A stretch of 7,817 bases of DNA. Origin: Acidimicrobiaceae bacterium (GTDB lineage Bacteria; Actinomycetota; Acidimicrobiia; Acidimicrobiales; UBA10347). The notes under the pieces were generated by a model, which made no database searches, was not told the origin of the DNA, and saw only the letters and a list, made by a program, of their open reading frames with translations. The translations under genes were made by a program, and so were the position numbers. Positions 6,234-7,817 of this stretch are shown piece by piece (position 1 is the first letter of the stretch; each line of letters starts with the position of its first letter). The DNA lies in the NCBI GenBank assembly GCA_003485885.1, contig DNHM01000421.1:1-7817 (forward strand), read 5' to 3'.

Positions 6234-6282
6234 TTTGGTGCTTTTCAGTCGCCGTTTTCGTTCCATACCGGCGCGGATGCAA

Positions 6283-6312
6283 GGCTTCTCCCAGAACACA
6301 AGGGGAGAAGCC
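6283..6312 (+). promoter_or_regulatory. Perfect 10-bp hairpin enclosing the crotonase Shine-Dalgarno
   Basis: GGCTTCTCCC (6283-6292) and GGGAGAAGCC (6303-6312) are exact inverted copies around the 10-nt loop AGAACACAAG. The 3' arm contains the purine-rich ribosome site (AGGGGAG, 6301-6307), and the stem ends one base before the ATG at 6314. If it forms in the mRNA it would hide the ribosome site completely, so translation would need the hairpin to be opened by a ribosome, ligand, protein, antisense RNA or heat. Confidence 0.65.
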
Positions 6313-6313
6313 A

Positions 6314-7144
6314 ATGGCCAGAAGTATTGATACAGGCACAGACACGTTGACCGCCGAGGTGGATGACCACGGCGTTGCCGTGATCACAATGAATCGTCCC
6401 GAGCGCCGCAACGCGATGACCGACGGCATGCTCGACGGCCTGGCCATCGCGTTACGTGATGTTGAGACCGCCGCGGATGTGCGCTGCGTCGTGCTCACCG
6501 GCGCTGGCGGCGCGTTCTGCGCGGGTGGTGATGTGAAGGGGTTTGCCGAAGGCGGCGGTGCCGGATCAACCGCTGGCACGAGTTGGGACGAAGGCGTGCA
6601 CCAGCAGCGCCTGAGTCATCGGGAAACCGCCGGCGCGTTGTTCTCCATGCCCAAACCAACGTTGGCTGCCATCGGTGGCGCGGCAGCGGGTGCGGGCTTA
6701 TCGCTGGCGCTGGCATGCGACATGCGTATTGCGCTCGACAGCGCGGTTATGACAACCGCGTTCGCACGAGTCGGGCTCGCTGGGGATTACGGCGGGACCT
6801 GGTTTCTGACCCAACTCGTTGGCCCGGCAAAAGCCAAAGAGATGTATTTCCTACCCGAGCGACTTGATATGGCCACCGCACGTGACTTGGGCATCGTGAA
6901 CTGGACCGCGTCGGCTGACACGTTCGAAACCGAGTGGCAAGCGACGGCCACTCGACTGGCGTCTGGCCCGCCAATTGCATACCGGTACATGAAAGAGAAC
7001 ATCAACCGGGCAGTCACCGGTGATCTCGCAACCACACTCGAGCTCGAAGCAACCCATCATCGCCACACCGGAACGACCGCTGATCACCTCGAAGCGTCGA
7101 AAGCGTTTGTCGAGAAGCGCGAACCAGAATTCGAGGGCCGCTAA
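6314..7144 (+). CDS. Enoyl-CoA hydratase/isomerase family protein (crotonase fold)
   Basis: This 276-residue crotonase-superfamily protein acts on acyl-CoA thioesters. Visible blocks are VAVITMNRPERRNAM (21-35), the first oxyanion-hole loop FCAGGDVKGF (68-77), KPTLAAIGGAAAGAGLSLAL (114-133) with ACDMRIA (134-140), and FARVGLAGDYGGTWFL (150-165). By alignment with rat mitochondrial hydratase, the two catalytic glutamates fall on Ser130 and Phe150, so both are missing. Asp158 in GLAGD instead matches the aspartate of PaaG-type isomerases. An isomerase or other non-hydratase activity is therefore more likely; this is inference. The C-terminal EASKAFVEKREPEFEGR segment is typical. The start at 6314 is set by AGGGGAG at 6301-6307. 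The frame is open back to 6209, but that extension resembles no crotonase. The stop overlaps the next start as TAATG, with GAGGG (7133-7137) placed 6 nt before that next ATG. Confidence 0.93.
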   Translation: MARSIDTGTDTLTAEVDDHGVAVITMNRPERRNAMTDGMLDGLAIALRDVETAADVRCVVLTGAGGAFCAGGDVKGFAEGGGAGSTAGTSWDEGVHQQRLSHRETAGALFSMPKPTLAAIGGAAAGAGLSLALACDMRIALDSAVMTTAFARVGLAGDYGGTWFLTQLVGPAKAKEMYFLPERLDMATARDLGIVNWTASADTFETEWQATATRLASGPPIAYRYMKENINRAVTGDLATTLELEATHHRHTGTTADHLEASKAFVEKREPEFEGR

Positions 7145-7817
7145 TGGACATCGGTGTTCACCTACCGCAGCTAGGCCGAGGCGCAACCCGCAGCGCACTC
7201 AAAGAATTCTGTGCCGAGGCAGAACGTCTCGGTGTTCACTCGGGCTGGGTCAGCGACCATATTGCCTGGCCGACCGATATCTCGTCGAAGTACCCCTACA
7301 CCGACGACGGTAGTTTCCCCGCCCCAAACTCGATGGCGTGGCTTGACCCGATTGGCACGCTGCTGTTTGTCGCAGCCATTACCGAGAAGATGAAACTCGG
7401 CCAGACCGTGTTGATCATGGGCTACCGGCCGCCGGTACAGACCGCCAAACTCATCGCCACACTCGACGTGTTATCCGAAGGCCGAGCGATCCTGGGCGCA
7501 GGCATCGGCTGGATGCGAGAAGAGTTCGAGGTTCTGGGTATGCCGTATGACAACCGGGGCAAACGGGCCGACGAACAGCTCGAGATCTTCGATGCGCTCT
7601 TCACCCACGACACACCAAGTTATGACGGCGAGTTCTATTCGTTTCCCGAAATCAAGTTCGAGCCCAAACCAGTACAAGACCGTGTGCCGGTATGGATCGG
7701 CGGCGCGTCTGAGCCTGCCTATCGGCGGACTGCTCGCTTTGGCGACTGTTTCCATGCCGCGTTCGAGCCGATCGATCGGGTCGCAGAAGAGTGGGAACGG
7801 GTCCAGGAGTTGACCGT
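7144..7817 (+). CDS. LLM class F420-dependent-type oxidoreductase (partial, runs off the window)
   Basis: The frame is open for 224 codons plus two bases to the window edge, so the C-terminus is missing. The protein begins MDIGVHLPQLG and shows the luciferase-like TIM-barrel signatures: AERLGVHSGWVSDHIAWP (26-43), a VAAITEKMKLG strand (76-86), GYRPPVQTAKLIATLDVLSE (93-112), AILGAGIGWMREEFEVLG (115-132), then RADEQLEIF (141-149) and a VPVWIGGASEPAYRRTARFG block (181-200). The GIGWMREEFE pattern is characteristic of the Rv2161c-like group (TIGR03619 style) of putative F420 enzymes. It is distinct from the LLM protein at 673-1578, which has a different N-terminus and loops, so the two are not a recent duplication. 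The start overlaps the crotonase stop by one base, and GAGGG lies 6 nt upstream, so the two are probably translated from one mRNA and may act on the same acyl-CoA or lipid-derived pathway. Confidence 0.93.
   Translation, partial: MDIGVHLPQLGRGATRSALKEFCAEAERLGVHSGWVSDHIAWPTDISSKYPYTDDGSFPAPNSMAWLDPIGTLLFVAAITEKMKLGQTVLIMGYRPPVQTAKLIATLDVLSEGRAILGAGIGWMREEFEVLGMPYDNRGKRADEQLEIFDALFTHDTPSYDGEFYSFPEIKFEPKPVQDRVPVWIGGASEPAYRRTARFGDCFHAAFEPIDRVAEEWERVQELT

Larger units (their letters stand above)
5963..6313. other. 351-bp stretch without a confident gene, rich in inverted repeats
   Basis: This gap separates the fusion gene from the crotonase. It holds three inverted repeats (6099-6128, 6200-6233, 6283-6312), described separately, and an open frame that continues past the TAG at 5960 and resembles a surface-anchor tail. 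It also holds a possible small ORF at 6063-6350 (95 residues) with a well-placed GGGAG at 6051-6055. That ORF encodes a CxxCxxC group at residues 21-27, but it runs 37 bp into the crotonase gene and matches nothing I recognise. No convincing -35/-10 pair for the crotonase was found. Confidence 0.7.

Noticed and set aside
5959..6579. 206-codon minus-strand open frame across the gap and crotonase start
   Set aside because: It is antisense to the crotonase and Ser/Thr/Pro-rich, with no recognisable domain. Long shadow frames are expected in GC-rich DNA.

Overview
The window looks like chromosomal DNA from a GC-rich actinomycete, most likely an Acidimicrobiia-type (Ilumatobacter-like) lineage. 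Three things point there: two luciferase-like oxidoreductases of the kind that use coenzyme F420, a Tat-exported DyP peroxidase, and two divergent genes whose promoters appear to give leaderless mRNAs. The lineage is an inference from gene content and style. There is no rRNA gene or other marker, and no tRNA, CRISPR array, insertion sequence or phage gene was seen.

Layout. Positions 31-627 (minus strand) hold a DUF2889 protein. It is divergent from everything else, across a 45-bp gap that carries two mirror-arranged -10 boxes, each exactly 6 nt from its ATG. The plus strand then reads: F420-type LLM oxidoreductase (673-1578); Tat-dependent EfeB-type DyP peroxidase (1665-2987); queuosine-salvage glycosylase of the QNG1/DUF2419 family (2984-3943, overlapping the peroxidase stop by ATGA); small class I SAM methyltransferase (4032-4682); nitroreductase-SRPBCC fusion protein (4739-5962); a 351-bp gene-free stretch with three strong inverted repeats (5963-6313); crotonase-fold enoyl-CoA hydratase/isomerase (6314-7144); and a second LLM oxidoreductase (7144 to the window end, partial), joined to the crotonase by a TAATG overlap.

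How the genes may work together. The peroxidase and the queuosine gene form a coupled pair, and the crotonase and second LLM form another. The LLM, nitroreductase-SRPBCC, crotonase and LLM genes have the flavour of actinobacterial redox and acyl-CoA catabolism of lipids or xenobiotics, but no substrate can be read from sequence. The queuosine gene is a separate theme: recovery of the queuine base from nucleotides.

No clear new multi-gene system is visible. The strongest unexplained signals are a perfect 10-bp hairpin that buries the Shine-Dalgarno of the crotonase gene, the paired leaderless promoters, the nitroreductase-SRPBCC fusion, a possible decayed surface-anchor reading frame at 5963-6205, and a crotonase that lacks both hydratase glutamates but keeps a PaaG-type aspartate.
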